Source: Morchella semilibera
Lineage: Eukaryota; Ascomycota; Pezizomycetes; Pezizales; Morchellaceae
DNA length: 64,000 nucleotides
Direction of reading: 5' to 3'
Assembly: GCA_009192285.1 (NCBI GenBank)
Contig: CM018605.1
Location: forward strand, 2,397,247-2,461,246
A program made the translations under genes and the position numbers. The notes under the pieces were generated by a model, which saw only the letters and a program-made list of their open reading frames with translations, had not been told where the DNA came from and searched no databases. Of the stretch, positions 1 through 12,982 are shown one piece after another. Within the stretch, counting starts at the first letter, position 1, and each line of letters begins with the position of its first letter.

Positions 1-2608
1 TCACTAAGCTTACACATTGCAGAAAGAATAGCTATAAAGGCATCATCAGGAAAGTCGCGAGTCGCCTCAAACATTCTCCCTGCTGCGTATTCAACGGCAG
101 CAAGCTCAGGGCCGACATTAGTCATGAGGGTTCCCTGCTGCTCTGACTTCGCTGAGTCTGTTCTTGATAACCCCCTCCCGGTGTTGAAAGTGATATCTGG
201 CGCCCGCTCTTTCTCGAAGAAGCAAAGAGAACATAATCTGCACCCTGAAGGGTCTCAAGGAGGATGCTCCAGCTGTTTTCCAGGGTTGGCCCAAGGGCAA
301 TGCCAAGGTTTAGCAATGCCCGGAGGCATAGTAAGTTCCGACTATTAAGTCCAACTGCAGTCTCTTCCCTCAGACCAGGACTAGGAGCTCCACGCTCAGC
401 ATCAACACTGAGCAAGCCCTTTGACATGGCGGTGCTGCCACCGCTACCGTCCATGTTGGCGGAAATAACATTACTCGGCACTGCCGCTTTCCCTAGCGTT
501 GTCAAGAAAGCATCTCTCGGTGTTGTGAGTCGCAGTAATCCAGCCACATGCGTAAATTTCTGAAAGCTCCTTACGAGCCCATGGTAAAACTCATTATCTA
601 AAGTCGCATACAAGAAAGTAGAACAAGCTGCCAGCACTGCTGGCCAACAAGCTTCCACTATTTCAGCAGAAATAGTAATTTGTCCCGCCAAAGGATGGTC
701 CTCGAGTGTGAGTGGGTTAATGGGGATGCGATGTACTCTTGGGGGTGGTTTGCGTTTCAGTACCGCGCCCTTTGTTGCTGCCGGGCTCGGAGTTCTCGGC
801 GATTCGGCTGGATCACTATCGCTCCCAGGGGCCACCGCGAGAGATACAGTGCCAGTTCGAAGCATGCCTCGACCCCGCCGCTTGGAACCTCCGTTTTTAC
901 TTCGCCGCCGGGGACAGTGAGAGGGAGGATAAACTTTGCGAGTCCCTCGCAGAATAGATTGACACAAGTCAAGCCAAGGCAATAGACATAACTCTCTGGC
1001 ATGGCCGGTGGCTCACTTTTATCAAGTTGATCAATACACGGGACTCTAACTAAACTCCACTGTGTACTCAATCCCGCAACCTGGATTTCCCCAAGACCAA
1101 CTGCACCACCGATAATGCCAGCAACTCCGCTGGCTTCTAAAGCTGCCTGCTCGGAGGTGAGATCTTTAAGCGCCTGTGCGCCAACTGGGACTGTAGATTG
1201 TGAACCTAGGCCTATGATGCTAGGCCGCTCAGTTGCAAGACGCGTGAGCGCGCCCATCAACTCTTTCATGATAGGTTTGCGTCCCTCCACGGCATCATAA
1301 GTAGCGAATATTTTACGGACAAGGGTGGGCTCTGAGCATATCCCGCGGAAGACTTCCATACAGAGGGCACGTTTCCAAGGTGCACTAGCGTCAGGGTCGA
1401 GCATCTGAGTGAGGAGGTCCAACGCGTCCTCGCATTCATGACTGAGGATACTGAGATGCCTTCTTAGAAGGATATAAAGCACCCTAGTAATTCTTACTGT
1501 TGTTGGGAAATTAAGCCTATCGGCTAAAGAACGAATAATGAGCGGTGAAACTCGTATCTTCAGGACATATGCCTGTTCTGGATGTGTTAGGAAGATATCC
1601 GGGTGATTGGTAAGTACTGATTCGATAAGTTCCAGTCCAAAGGGCTGTGGAAGAACATTAAAACGGAGAAATTGAGGACGATGACCTTCTGTGAGGAGGC
1701 AAAGATCATAGAAGACACGATATGCATCGAATGCTGCAGGGCGGAGGGGTATAAGGCCATCATCGCAAGGCGCTTCACCGACAGTATGAATATCGATTTC
1801 TTTTAAACGCTCATCTTCTGAGACTACTTTATCGAATATGCAAATTACAATTTGGGATAGTGCTAGAAAGCGATTAGCAATATTATCTAGAGGACGTACG
1901 ACACAACATACTTGCAGCGGCAGTATTATTAACGACTCCCATCTTGCTCCCCTGGAGAATTGAGCATATTAGCAGGGCTTCCCCAAGTAGATTTCCGTTC
2001 AGATCTTCTCCATAGTTTTGGAATAGTGGCGGCAGCGTTTGTAGAATCTTGAGTTGAATCTCAACGCCTGTAGCCACGTTAACCCCATTCTCTCTAGCAA
2101 TGGTCCTTTAGCCTTATCTTACCCAAATTCGCAGCTTCTCTGAATGCTTCCAAAACCTCTCGCAATCTCGACTATACAAAAGTAAGTATTCATGGCCACT
2201 ACTTTAAATCCGGACGAGTGGGCGGCACCTTTGCAAGAGCTCCCGAGAGAATCAATCGCTGCAAACACACTACTCCGATTGTGCTGAACTTCGCGTTCCG
2301 AGTACCGCAGGCGATCAGGAACGGCGATAGGAATCCCGGCTTCGTAGATAGCTCTATTGCACCCTATCAGCTCCAACAAAGACACACCCCCGGGCTTGTG
2401 TTGAAATACCGGTAGCTACCTCAGCTAAGGGACTCAGCGACTTTAGATCCGACAACGATTTCTCTGCAGCCTATCACCTGTCAGTACCATCCATACCCGA
2501 GCTGGAAGGTGTAGTTTAGTATTATCGCACATGTCTCAGGTCTGAATTCTTCCGTTTCGCCTCTTGCACTAGGTTTGTGAGCTCGTTGGTAAGGAACTGA
2601 GCGGTCAT
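1..2608 (-). CDS. MON2: MON2 homologue, Golgi/endosome traffic scaffold (5' part; continues off the window)
   Basis: Mon2 is a large relative of Sec7/BIG Arf exchange factors without the Sec7 domain; it works with Dopey in endosome-to-Golgi traffic. The start at 2608 reads MTAQFLTNELTNLVQEAKRK, the usual DCB-domain opening. Exons by eye: 2531-2608, 2410-2470, 2229-2353, 2123-2171, 1912-2067, and 1862 to the edge. Introns are 49-60 nt, with canonical GT and AG ends. Joined, they give family blocks such as NNTAAATLSQIVICIFDKVV, then GLELIESVLTNHPDIFL, VLYILLRRHL, PWKRALCMEVFRGI and FQKFTHVAGLLRLTTPRDAF. The frame changes twice in poorly conserved linkers, near 890-930 (after ILPLTVP) and near 130-175. 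Each would be repaired by one extra base in a C or G run, so an assembly undercall is likelier than a dead gene. The conserved blocks on both sides are intact. The 3' end is missing. Confidence 0.93.
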
Positions 2609-3717
2609 TCTGGAGCCCGTTCACTCAAACCGCTGCCGTTATAGACGCTCTATTAGATTTCTGATTAGGTAACTATCGCCCTGCGTGGTAAATTCGACTC
2701 TCCGAACGAGATTGAGGTGGTTTAATTGTTTCGTCGCGCGTGGCCTTTCAAGTTTGAAGCTTTAGGTCGTCATCGCGGGAGCCGCGTGGGTGTGATCTGC
2801 ATGCTGTCTGTCCTAACCGTTTGTGGGTGGGACAGGTACATGCAGGGATTAACTGGCCTAGGCATCAACCACAATTAACTGCGGGTACTTACAAGTAAGT
2901 CTTGAGATATATTCATTAAAAAAAATATCTACTTAGGTCTGGTGTGAACGCAACGACCACTCGACCACTCATATATATCTCGGATTGTACAGTATCGTCT
3001 TAACTCATTTAGCACTCACGTCAATATTTAAACACTCTCTGAAGCAACGTAATGGCCCTTGATGTGTTTAAAAAAAAACAGAAAACAGCGATAAAGAAGA
3101 GCCCACAACGATACTTTCTCAGTGTTAACTAAGCAAGTGCTCTAAAGGCCTTCCTCCAGTCCTGAGATTCATGTCGAAGGCTTTAGACGAATCAGTGAGT
3201 GTACTATCGATCGGTACATTAGAGTGATTTGGCCAATCCCTGTTTTCCAAATTTTGAGCTCAAATCTTGAGTCCTTGGCGGGACTTTCACACCAAAAACT
3301 ATTGCCAAGAACTAAACATTTAGGTTCAGAGGTTGTTGGCCAAATCACTCTATTAATCAATCCACTTTTCTAATACACTGAGTTTATGATAACCAGGGCA
3401 TACAAGGCACCATTTATGCATTTTCTGAGCAGAGAACTCATCTAGTCTCCGAGGGAAGGCATCCGTGGGGAAATTGAGCTCTATTCACTGAAGATCTAGA
3501 GCAGTTGTTGACTTTGAGTAATTAAGCCCTCTTACTAAAACTTAGAAGCATGCCACTAATTCAGCTGGACCTAGTACACGTGGGTTGGGAGATATCCACT
3601 TTAAATCTTTTTCGAACTATAATGTCCAATATTTTCTGCAATCGACATTTGCTGTGATACCATCGTCTTTTACGAGAAGTAAATCAACCCTCCAAAATAC
3701 CTTTTGGGTACGGAAGT
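2609..3717. other. Intergenic gap between MON2 and the NLR relic
   Basis: No coding signal was seen on either strand. It holds the upstream region of MON2 and one TA-flanked MITE (3222-3350). Nothing else is recognisable. Confidence 0.6.
3222..3350. mobile_element. MITE with 15-bp terminal inverted repeats and TA target duplication (Tc1/mariner type)
   Basis: The 129-bp element begins GAGTGATTTGGCCAA and ends with the exact reverse complement, TTGGCCAAATCACTC. It is flanked by TA on both sides (3220-3221 and 3351-3352). A TA duplication with short inverted ends is the hallmark of non-autonomous Tc1/mariner copies. No transposase reading frame is present. The interior is moderately AT-rich and has no internal repeats. 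Confidence 0.75.
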
Positions 3718-6700
3718 TTACCACCCCGCGAGAGAATCCAGGATCGACGACATATTGACACCTTCCTCGGGGTATGAGTGAAACCCCCCACTCTCACCCT
3801 CCACCATCTCGTATAGTATCAGCTCCATTATGCTCGAGTCTTTCCATACGGCATTGGCTCTTGCTTTGAGGAGTAAGTCGGTCATTTCCCCGCTCCCATG
3901 TTCATCAATACCGTCCACCCCACCTTCTTATTACCACAACCCTCTGCTACAAGAACGACAGCAGTTTGGGGAAGTAGCTTAAGCATATTCTCTGACCCGC
4001 TTACCACCGCTTGTAGCTATACTTGGGTCTTTCAATACTGTGTTAGCTCTTGCATCTAGAACCATTCCTACATCACCAGATCTTATCGCTTTAATTAATA
4101 TCTCAGAATCAGTTTGTGCCGGGGAGCCGGCACTTGCTTTGAGAAGCAGTCTGGCTATTAGCACGTTCACACGTACTACTGCTTCGTGGAGTATGGTCCT
4201 TGTTAGGTTTGAGTTCGTTACAGAAGTGTCGGCACTTGCTTTGAGGAGCAAATCAACTATCTCCACAATCCCGTGTTGAACTGCAAAGTGTAGCGCTGTC
4301 ATTCCAAATTTAGACCGCACCGAGACTTCTGCACCCGCCTCGGGGAGTAGATTTGCCGTTGCGGTGCTTTTTTGTTGTACCGCTAGATGCGGCGCCGTCG
4401 GTCCGGATTTGGAACGTGCATTAGCACCTGCTCCGAGGAGTAAAGCAATCATTTCCTCGCCCCCATTCAACACAGCTTCGTGTAACACTGTCAAGCGATC
4501 TGGATCCTTTTGGTTGAAGTGTCGACACCTGTTGCGAGAAGCAAACTAACCATTGGCCACTTCCGCTTTGCACTGTTATTTGTAATGGTGTTCTTCCATC
4601 ATTAGACCTTAGTTGAGGGTCGGTACCTTCCTGAAGAAGTATCTGTACTATTTCCTGATGCCCTTTGAGAGTTGCCTTATGCAAAGCTGTCTTTCGATGA
4701 CTATCAATTCTCGATACTTCAGCTTTCTGGAGACGTAGTCGAGAGACCTATTCGGTTTACTACCCTTCATTTTCCGGTACAGTAGTTGAATTAGCACCAT
4801 CTAGTAGGAGTCTGACTGCCAGGGCGTTTCCCAAGGCCGCTGCAACGTGCAAGGGGGGCTCCCTCAGCGGAGAATGTCTGAATTGTCTCCACTAGTTTAC
4901 AGCAGGGTCCGTAATCAGCATATAGATGCTCATCGGACAGGCTAAAAATCTGGGCAAGGGTCCTGTTGACAACGTTTCACCGCCATGTAAGGACCTTGGG
5001 AAAACATATCGGATGAAAGAAAAGCAATACAAGCTATCGCAATGCTTGGCTCGGCGTCCACAGGAATTACTGAAATCCTTAGTAGATACTCCTGGACTGT
5101 ATAATGAGCCAGCCTGGCTATGCTGGTGGTTTCGTTAACAACTACTAGGCTTGCTCAGGATTCGAGAATAGTCGCTCTATCTGGGAAATCAAGCTCATCG
5201 AGCTCATACTCATTTGGCTCAATAGAAGCTGCCCACTGAATCTCTTCGACAGTGAGGTGTCTTTGCGCTTTGACTACCCACGTGAGAACCTTGATTGCCA
5301 ATTCTGATGTTTCAGATTGTCGATTTATGTTTTCCATGATCTATCGTAGGTGGGATCCAAAGGTCTATCCCCCGTTGGGGAGTTTTTAGCTTCTCTAAGA
5401 CCTTAATATTTTTTTGCTGTTATTGATAAATATAGTCGGTATGGAATTTTGTAAGCAAAAACCTGTGATTGTTCAGTAAGCATATGGGTTACTCAAAAGA
5501 CAGGAGTGCCTAGGATAGTACTTCATTCCCTTCGAGCAAGCGGTGACTTCGGACAGAATCTGCTCTTTGCACTTTCCCTGCAGTACAAGCCGTTTCGTCT
5601 GTGGGGTTCCCTCAGTCCTTCCACTGGTGTACATACGTCTTCACATCTTCCCCATCTGCTAAAAGCTTTATCTTCTCTGTATCGTGAAAAGATTCTTGGA
5701 TATCTTCGAGATGTTGACGGCTAGTGAGGAGCTCCTAGCATCATCTTGCACCATGCGGTAAAACAAGGGCAGTAAGGTTTTTCGCTGCCTTTCCGGGTGA
5801 CATTCGTCCAAGGCATCGAATACAAGAAAGGTCCGCTCAAATATATCGAAGAAGAGTGTTAAAACTCTTCTAAGTCTAACCTCTTGTTGGCGTTCAATGT
5901 TTTTGGTACATGTCCCGATTTCTTTTGGAAGTGGCGATGTATGGCTTGCTAGTTGTTTGGCAATACTACTAAGGACTGCAGTAGGCCCCTGTTCTTCCTG
6001 TTGTTTATAATCGAAGTAGAAATAAGCGACTGCATATTTCCCCGATGCCACTGTAGCAGAGCCTTGCAAATAATCGAAGGATCGAACCTAAAGTGAATGA
6101 ATTGTCAGCCGTTATAGAAGAAATCTTAGCCGTAGGCTACCGCTATACTTCCCCAAGCACGAACTTCTGAAGTTAATGTAGCTTTAAAGGTGCGATCGAC
6201 TTATAGTATACGCCTATACGATACCGAATATGCCTCTGGGGGGGGGGGATCAACATTATGTCGATCTCCAACGAACCCCAAACCACCGAATCGGTGGGCG
6301 TATTCGATCATTATCAAGGGTGTATCATAACTCAACTATGCCTTTAACCAACAAAGACCCACCTCCAAAAAGGTAGTTCCAGAGACAAGATAGCACATAT
6401 AATGGTCTCGGGCTCAACATTCTAGCTTCACTTACCAAAAATAAAAAGTGATGGAACTAGAATGCATGCATGGGGCTGTCTTAGAAAGCCGCTGGGGTTG
6501 GGTTGGGAAAAAGGGGGGGGGGAAGACGTTTCTGCTGTATATCTTAAAAAGGGTTCCCCAACTCCAGCTACTGAATATTAGCACCACTCCCAGCAACAAA
6601 GATGCTTGGAGCACTAACGGATCCCGTATCCCCATAGCATTGATGAGGGCAGACCATTACGCACAAATTTCTGGAGGACTGTGCCCGCATAAACCAACCG

Positions 6701-7562
6701 CCGGTGTCCTTTTGCCTGGCTTCGGTGATCCTAAGGTGTTTTCACTAATACCCAATAGAGGAACCGGATGCGGGTATCGACTGTTGTGAGAGGTTAGCTA
6801 GTTCCTACTTGCGAATACACAATCCTTACAGTAAATTATAAAGTCTTCATAGAAGTAAATCAAATGGAACCTCTCACCAATATATTGGGTGTACTATTTT
6901 TCTCTCCAGGGCTTTTGGGCCGTAAACCCATCCTTAGACTTAACGCTGAGATCTGGTAGCGCTGAATTCGTATTGTGGACGCTCTCACCGACTTTTCGGG
7001 CTGCATGATATGTGCACCGAACTTCAGTCTTCAACTCCTGTACCATATTACTCATAAAGCTAACATCTGCCTGGATGGCTTGCATCGCTGCATCAACATC
7101 CTTGATGTAGAGTTCAACAATTTTGTGAGAGATCTGTGTCTCAAACTAGTCCAGCAGGATACTCAAAAAAAAACACTCACATTTGGTCTGCCTGTAACTA
7201 GCGCGAACATGAACAATGTTTTCTCTGAATCTTAGCTGTATGTTGCGCAGTCTCCTTCTTACTTCATATTACTGATAAAGCCTTAAAATCCATCCTTTGG
7301 CTTCATTCTTATCAGCAGATTTTCCAGCGCTTGGGCACTATTTGTGGCATTTAGTTGTTATAATGCACTATTCGTCGTGTTTGAGCTTGAGCCTGCGTAG
7401 CCTTTTTGATAGAAAGGACTCTGCTTAGTGCAAGCAGCTCGTTCATAAGATCTTTAAGGTCATCGGGTGCCCGCTTATGTACCCGTAGCCCAAACATGTG
7501 AGTTTTGCTGCTAGTTGAGTGAGAGTTAATATGCCTGTAGCGAGACTAAAAGGACCAGCCAT
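3718..7562 (-). pseudogene. Broken NACHT-ankyrin NOD-like receptor
   Basis: Remains of a fungal NLR (STAND ATPase) read on the minus strand. Order: an N-terminal helical domain starting MAGPFSLATGILTLTQL near 7562, then a stretch with RAPDDLKDLMNELLALSRVL, and a coiled region at 6894-7150. A NACHT segment follows at 5668-6069, with YFYFDYKQQEEQG and a Walker B-like FLVFDALDECH. The winged-helix part lies at 5155-5337 (LAIKVLTWVVKAQRHLTVEEIQWA). Ankyrin repeats run from 4684 to about 3718 (TALHFAVQHGIVEIVDLLL). The domain order is that of NACHT-ANK receptors used in fungal non-self recognition. Several breaks separate the pieces and no clear P-loop is found, so it looks dead. A few real introns may account for some gaps, for example a 40-nt one near 7140-7180. 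It lies next to MON2 in an otherwise gene-poor stretch. Confidence 0.8.
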
Positions 7563-10550
7563 GGTGCAAAGAGATAATCTTAAAGATTCTGGACACTGAA
7601 GAGCGGCTCATCCAATTGATATAACAATTATGTAGCGCATCTATTCACTGCCTGAAATGCGTGGCTTAGACAGCTTGGCACAGAAGTAATGTGCATATGT
7701 CATGCACACGGTGATAGTGCCATGACAGGTACTAACCCATATATACCGCCATAACCCGAAAAATTGGCTGTGCATAAGGGATCAAAATATTAGCAGACTT
7801 GTTCTACACCGTTCAACAAATCGTTAAGCAGATAAGCCCTGGCTGGAGATAGCCAATTCCTCAAGCCTCAAGTTTTTGCGGTGCTCGTACGAGTAGGTAC
7901 ATTAGTCTCGTAAATACCCCAAGGGGATATTATCGTCCTTTTAGGTACATGCATGTAGTGGGATTTGATGCAGGTAGGTGGGATCTAGGACGGCGCTGAA
8001 CTGGACCAGCAACATTCGCCCTTAGAGTTCAAATACACACAAGGGTGTTACATATACCTAACCTCGAATGCGAGTGGCAAACACTATGATTGTGGTGCGG
8101 CCTGAAGATGCAAGAATACCTGTATGTCCGGCTGAAAGGAGACTGTACCCTTACAGTTGAATAATGAATTAGAGCCATAAAGGTCACTAAGTCCTGCCAG
8201 CGAAAGCTCAGTTATATCCCTTCTATGGTCCGCCACAGGAACCGTCGAGACTGGTCAGATAATAATGAATACGATGGTTTGAACCCCAGCACCGACCTAA
8301 TTTATGTGCGCACATGTAAGCATGATTCACAGGCTATTCCCCCAAGTAAGACTTCCGTGTCCCTGATCGAGAATTTGTCCTATTCTTCATCTGCTAAAAT
8401 ATCGTGTGTTAGCCCTCTTTTGTATCATAGTATTGCGAGTGATGACTGGTGATTTGTTGGACTACGAGATCCTGAGGCACCGACACAAGTCAAACAGCTT
8501 TGGTTTTTTCTCTCTCTTTTTTTTGCTGTCCTAGGGCAGCGTTTAGGCCACGATAAATGTATATTTCCTAGTAGTAATCTCATTTACAAGGTGTTCCCAG
8601 TCGATGAGGGGCCCTTTTCCGTTTTTGGTACACTTCAGTGGGGCGCCAAGCCGCAAGGCCTAGAACAAATGTAGTGTCAACCTGTACCTCTTCCTCTGAG
8701 AAGTTGGAATTTGAAGCCCTCCTTGTGATACTCCTGTTCTGAACGCCGTGGTGTAAAAGGTGCGTCGTTTGGTCAGAGAGCTCTTAACGACCCCCTGACA
8801 CTTAGGTACTAAGCTCCTATAATGCGGTTTATTAGCTACGTAGAGAGGCCCTTGGCTTGGAAAGGTGAACATGTATTAGATAGGGGCAATTTAGGAATGC
8901 GTGGTGCGGTCCAATGAGGGGTTTGGAGTGTAACAGAACATGGAGAGACTGAGGGAAGGTAAAAGCAGAAGCCAGCAAATGTCAAGTTTCTACTCCTCGA
9001 CCCCCTTGCTACAAGGCTAGCCAGTCGCCAAGTAGCTGGGACCGACAGAGGGAATAATCCGGGAAACAGGGAAACACTCAACTGAAAGGCTTCAAACACC
9101 CACATCCCACACTCCAACCCCTTGTGCGAGAACCTCCCGCGCCCAGCTCCCGGAGACGGCTCCCTGTCTAAACGGTGGTATCAATGGGAAGTGGTAGCTA
9201 GAAAGACAGAAACGTAGGGGAGAGGAGTATGAGTTCGGAAGAGGACGGGCTGACGAAGAGCCCCCGAACAAGTTTTGGCGCTAAGTGAAGTTACCCAGCC
9301 TTTGACGTACTGGCAGTTACATTAGCATGCGTAAGATCCGATACCGATACGCACGCGCTTCCTTGCTGAGTATGGAATTAACGCTACATACGGTACAGTG
9401 CGTGTATAACACTAACATCACCTCTAAAACGAAGGGCCAATCAACGATATAAAGGTACCACATCGCTCAACCCCGTTTATGTACCCCTCTGCTCAACCCC
9501 GTTTCTGTACCCCCTCTGCGGGGGTTATGGGTCGGGTCGCCCCAAACTCGCCGCGAGTAATCCACTATTTAAGCGTAGGTATTTGATATGTCCGGGCCAA
9601 AGAAAATAACCTGCAGCGCACGTATCTCGTTTACGGGCATGTGGGGGGACGCACAAAGATCTGAGGGACAGAAAGCAGAGAGAATCTCATTTGAGCAGAA
9701 AAATTCAGGGGATGCAATGAGCATAACTGCTAGCGCGGGGCACTGGGTACATTCAGTTCCCGCCACCCTTATGGAGGTGCAGCCATGTGATGTGAGCCTT
9801 GCATAGCCGGCCGTTAAACCTGGCTTTCGTACTTCACAACCACGAGTTATGTTTATATCTCCCTAAAAGTAGCAGATCCAGCGGAAAAAAGACAACTACA
9901 AATACTCAAGTCCTAGGGTCCTCCCATCAACTCCAACGTCTAGTAGTCTCTAATAATAAAGGCAGGAATCTCTTGCTTCCATGGGTATTCATAAAACAGC
10001 CGCAAGTCTCCGACTCGCCGGTACCGTACAGGGAGATGGGGTTCTATTGCTAAGTCTAGTGTCTTGCGCGGCGTCAAGTACCAATGAATCAGTTACTCAA
10101 CCAGCCATCCAAGAGCAGCGCCAGCCTCCGGAGAGTGGGAGGAAAGGTTTTGCCATAGCCCCCGGGCTGCATGCATGTCCGAGTTATCAAAAGCAGTGCC
10201 AAATCCGTACGAGTGATTATCCATGATCGGCCACACTCCACTTAAGCGCCGATGGTTGCCCCCGCCTGCCTGGGCGACTGTGACAAGCGATAAGCCAGCT
10301 ACAGAGTACAAGAGACCCCACAAACTACACTCAACCGCACTTCCACACATACTCAAGTTGGAATTACATTAGTGGTTGATAAGAGCCTTGGCAAGCACAA
10401 CGCTAACCGTATCGGGAGAACTGTTCAAAATCCTGCACCTTGATCATTGGCATCTCAAGCAAGATTGTATTACTTCCCCAACTCCAAACTGCTATTGGCT
10501 ACATGTGTCCCTTTAATACTGCTGTCATGATTAATCGTATCCTACAACAT
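7563..10550. other. Gene-free gap of about 3 kb
   Basis: No conserved protein, RNA gene or transposon part was recognised. It contains only short open frames without family likeness, and a small tandem duplication at 9465-9517. Confidence 0.55.
9465..9517. repeat. Two-copy tandem repeat, unit 26-27 bp
   Basis: The unit GCTCAACCCCGTTT(A/C)TGT followed by ACCCC(C)TCT occurs twice head to tail (9465-9490, 9491-9517), with one substitution and one extra C. Confidence 0.7.
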
Positions 10551-12827
10551 TCACCAGTGTCTCGCCTACAGCCCCCCCCTCACGGTCAGTACTCCCTAGC
10601 ATACATACGCAGAAGCAAAGTCAATCAATACTCACATAGATAATATACTCATCAAACACGCCCAACACCCTCCTCACATCCCGTCTACTGATTCCCTCAC
10701 GCACCGATATCTTCTCGATTGCATGCTGCCCATTGAGATACTTCAACAACCGATCCCACAACGCCCTCACATCCGGCGGCTGCCCCCTCGTCATCATCTC
10801 CAACCACGCACTCTCCTGCGCCGACGCCTGATGCGGCGCCAACACAATACTCTCCTCGAACTCCGGATCCTCCGGGTGCGGGTCCTCCGGGTACACGAAT
10901 GCCGCCGAGGCCACGATATCCGCACGGCTCGGCGACGGCGAGCGCGACCGCGAGTGCGATATCGAGCGCGACATCAACGTAGACTGCTGCTGTTGCAGCT
11001 GTTGCTGCTGCTCCCGGAAGACCTTGATCTTGATATCGCGCGTGACACGGATCCAAGCAAACATGCGGAGCTGGATGACGAGGCCATGGCGCAGCAGCCA
11101 CGCGAGGATCTCGCAGTACGCGACGCGGTGGTCGCGGGAGGGGATGAAGGCGCTGTAGGGCTTTGGCTTCTGCGAGAGGCGGGAGAGGAGCTTTGGGAGT
11201 GCGGGGAGGGTGGGGAAGAGTTTGGCGTAGACGGGGATGAGCGTGTGGAGGCGCTTCATGTCTGCGTTTGGGGAGACGATGTAGATGTCTCTGTGGTGGA
11301 TTGGCGGGATCGCGCGCGCTTTGCGCCAGTGGATGAGGTGCCGCGCCATGAGCTGGATGTCGTGCAGCGGGATCCCGGTGCTGTTGCTGATTTGCAGGAA
11401 GCTCATGGATGGCTTGCAGGACTTGACAAAGTGCGCTAGGGAGTTGGTGGAGTCGCTGCTGGGCTCGGTAGAAATGTCCTTGAGGATGCTGTCGACTTCG
11501 ACGAGGAAGAGGAGGGTGAAGTGGCGGGCAAGGAGGTTGTCGCCCTCGTTGTCGTCGTCGCCGAACGAGTCGGCGGTGGTGAGAGGGAGCCCGGGGACCT
11601 GGGGGTCCGTGATAGAGGGGAGCACCGAGGTCTCGGTGGTTATGGGGATTTGGAGAGAGAGGCCCAGTGCGTTATTAAGGAAGATATGAGCAATCTTATT
11701 CTGGGAAATGTCTATGAATATGCGCGAAATGGCATATGCGAGGCTACTTTGGTCGAGAATTTGGCGCCAGAGCTCGGAAAAGGTCAGGCCTATGTATTAT
11801 TCATAGTTAGCGGGAACTATCATTGACCCTAAGGCGAGAAATGATAATTGAGGCGGGGGCTTGTGAACCAACATTCCTGGAGCGCTTTATCGCGCAGACG
11901 ATTTATCTTGACGGCTTCCGCCCAGACATACCCGTCCTTAGCCTGCTCATACTTGAGAGCCCTCGCAAACCTCTTCACAACACAGTCGAACATCTCTTTC
12001 GTCCTGATGTGGTACTCCATCTCGGGCGGATTGAGCACAAAGACGACATGAAACATGCTCATCCCGCCCCCATGAGTAAAGCTCCCCTCATCATCACCAT
12101 CCTTCTCTTCCTCTACCCCATTACTACCATCCGCCGCCGCCGTCGCCGCGGTGGGGCCCACCTCAGCTTCTGCCTCCCCCGCCGCCGCCGGCTCCTCCCC
12201 CTCCTTCTCCTCCTCCTCCTCCTCCTCGGCATCGCTATTCCTATCCACGATCACCGCCTCCTCAATCTTCTCCTCCAGCTCCTCCTCCTCGGTGCCTCTC
12301 CCCCGCCGTTTCTTCTTCTTCCGCCACGTCCCGTCCGGACGCACATGCAGTGGGAACCCCAGGAACACCACATCATCGACCGTCAGCTCGAACTTGCGCT
12401 TACACACTCCGGCCTTTGGCGCCAGCAGCCCAGCCAGAAAGTCCGCCTTGAATCCCAAGACCGTCTCCCACGGCGGGCCGCCATCATCTTTTGTCGTCTC
12501 CTCCTCCTCGGGGGCCTCCTCCACCACCGCCTTTCGGCTGCGGCGGCGGCCAATGCGGCTTCCGGACTCGCTGCGCTCGACGGCCGTGAGCTCGTACGTG
12601 GTCGTTAGCGACTGGCGGTCGTCGTCCTCGTCGCCGGACGAGCCGACATCGGATGCGGCGGACGAGGACGCGGACGAGGCCGTGTAGGTGCTTGTCGGGG
12701 GCAGGGGCGTGTCGACGGTGGGCTTGGGCGGGTAGTGGAAGGTGAGCTTGTCGCCGGACGAGTCTCGCGTGATGAGGAGGATCGCGATGAGGCAGGCGTT
12801 GGGCGTGGGCGTGCGGGCGGAGTTCAT
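10551..12827 (-). CDS. NPR3: Npr3/Nprl3, GATOR1 (SEACIT) subunit
   Basis: Npr3 pairs with Npr2 and Iml1 in the GATOR1/SEACIT complex, the GTPase-activating brake on TORC1 at the vacuole during amino-acid shortage. The start at 12827 gives MNSARTPTPNACLIAILLIT, the family's N-terminal strand; an in-frame ATG at 12929 is further upstream and less likely. Exons: 11873-12827, 10636-11789, 10551-10565, encoding 707 residues. The 83-nt first intron carries GCTAAC. The 70-nt second intron leads to a 15-nt last exon that restores the typical ending ARHW. Conserved parts include MFHVVFVLNPPEMEYH, ELWRQILDQSSLAYAI and YCEILAWLLRHGLVIQL. A very acidic low-complexity insert (poly-Glu, about residues 195-260) and a Gln/Ser-Arg stretch are lineage-specific. 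COX19 follows the same direction about 155 bp upstream. Confidence 0.93.
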
Positions 12828-12982
12828 CGTAGATGATGGGTTGTGGAGGTGAGGTTGCGCGGGTTCTTCCGTGGTTGTGCAGATCTTGACTACTGACTGG
12901 TGCACGCATGGGTGATCACAGACTTCCATTGGGTAGTTTGTTCTATCTACAACACTACAGACTACTGGGCTCGAATATATAG

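Noticed and set aside
60-940. Two 20-nt GT...AG segments in MON2 that would restore the frame as ultra-short introns
   Set aside because: Many AGs are nearby, so a fitting length is easy by chance; no fungal spliceosome is known to me to use 20-nt introns, and homopolymer undercalls explain both sites more simply.
6480-6550. P-loop-like GKKGGGKTFLL in a plus-strand open frame
   Set aside because: Created by a G run; no downstream ATPase motifs follow, and it lies opposite the NLR relic.
10723-11439. 238-residue plus-strand open frame rich in Arg and Asp
   Set aside because: Shadow of the NPR3 coding exon.
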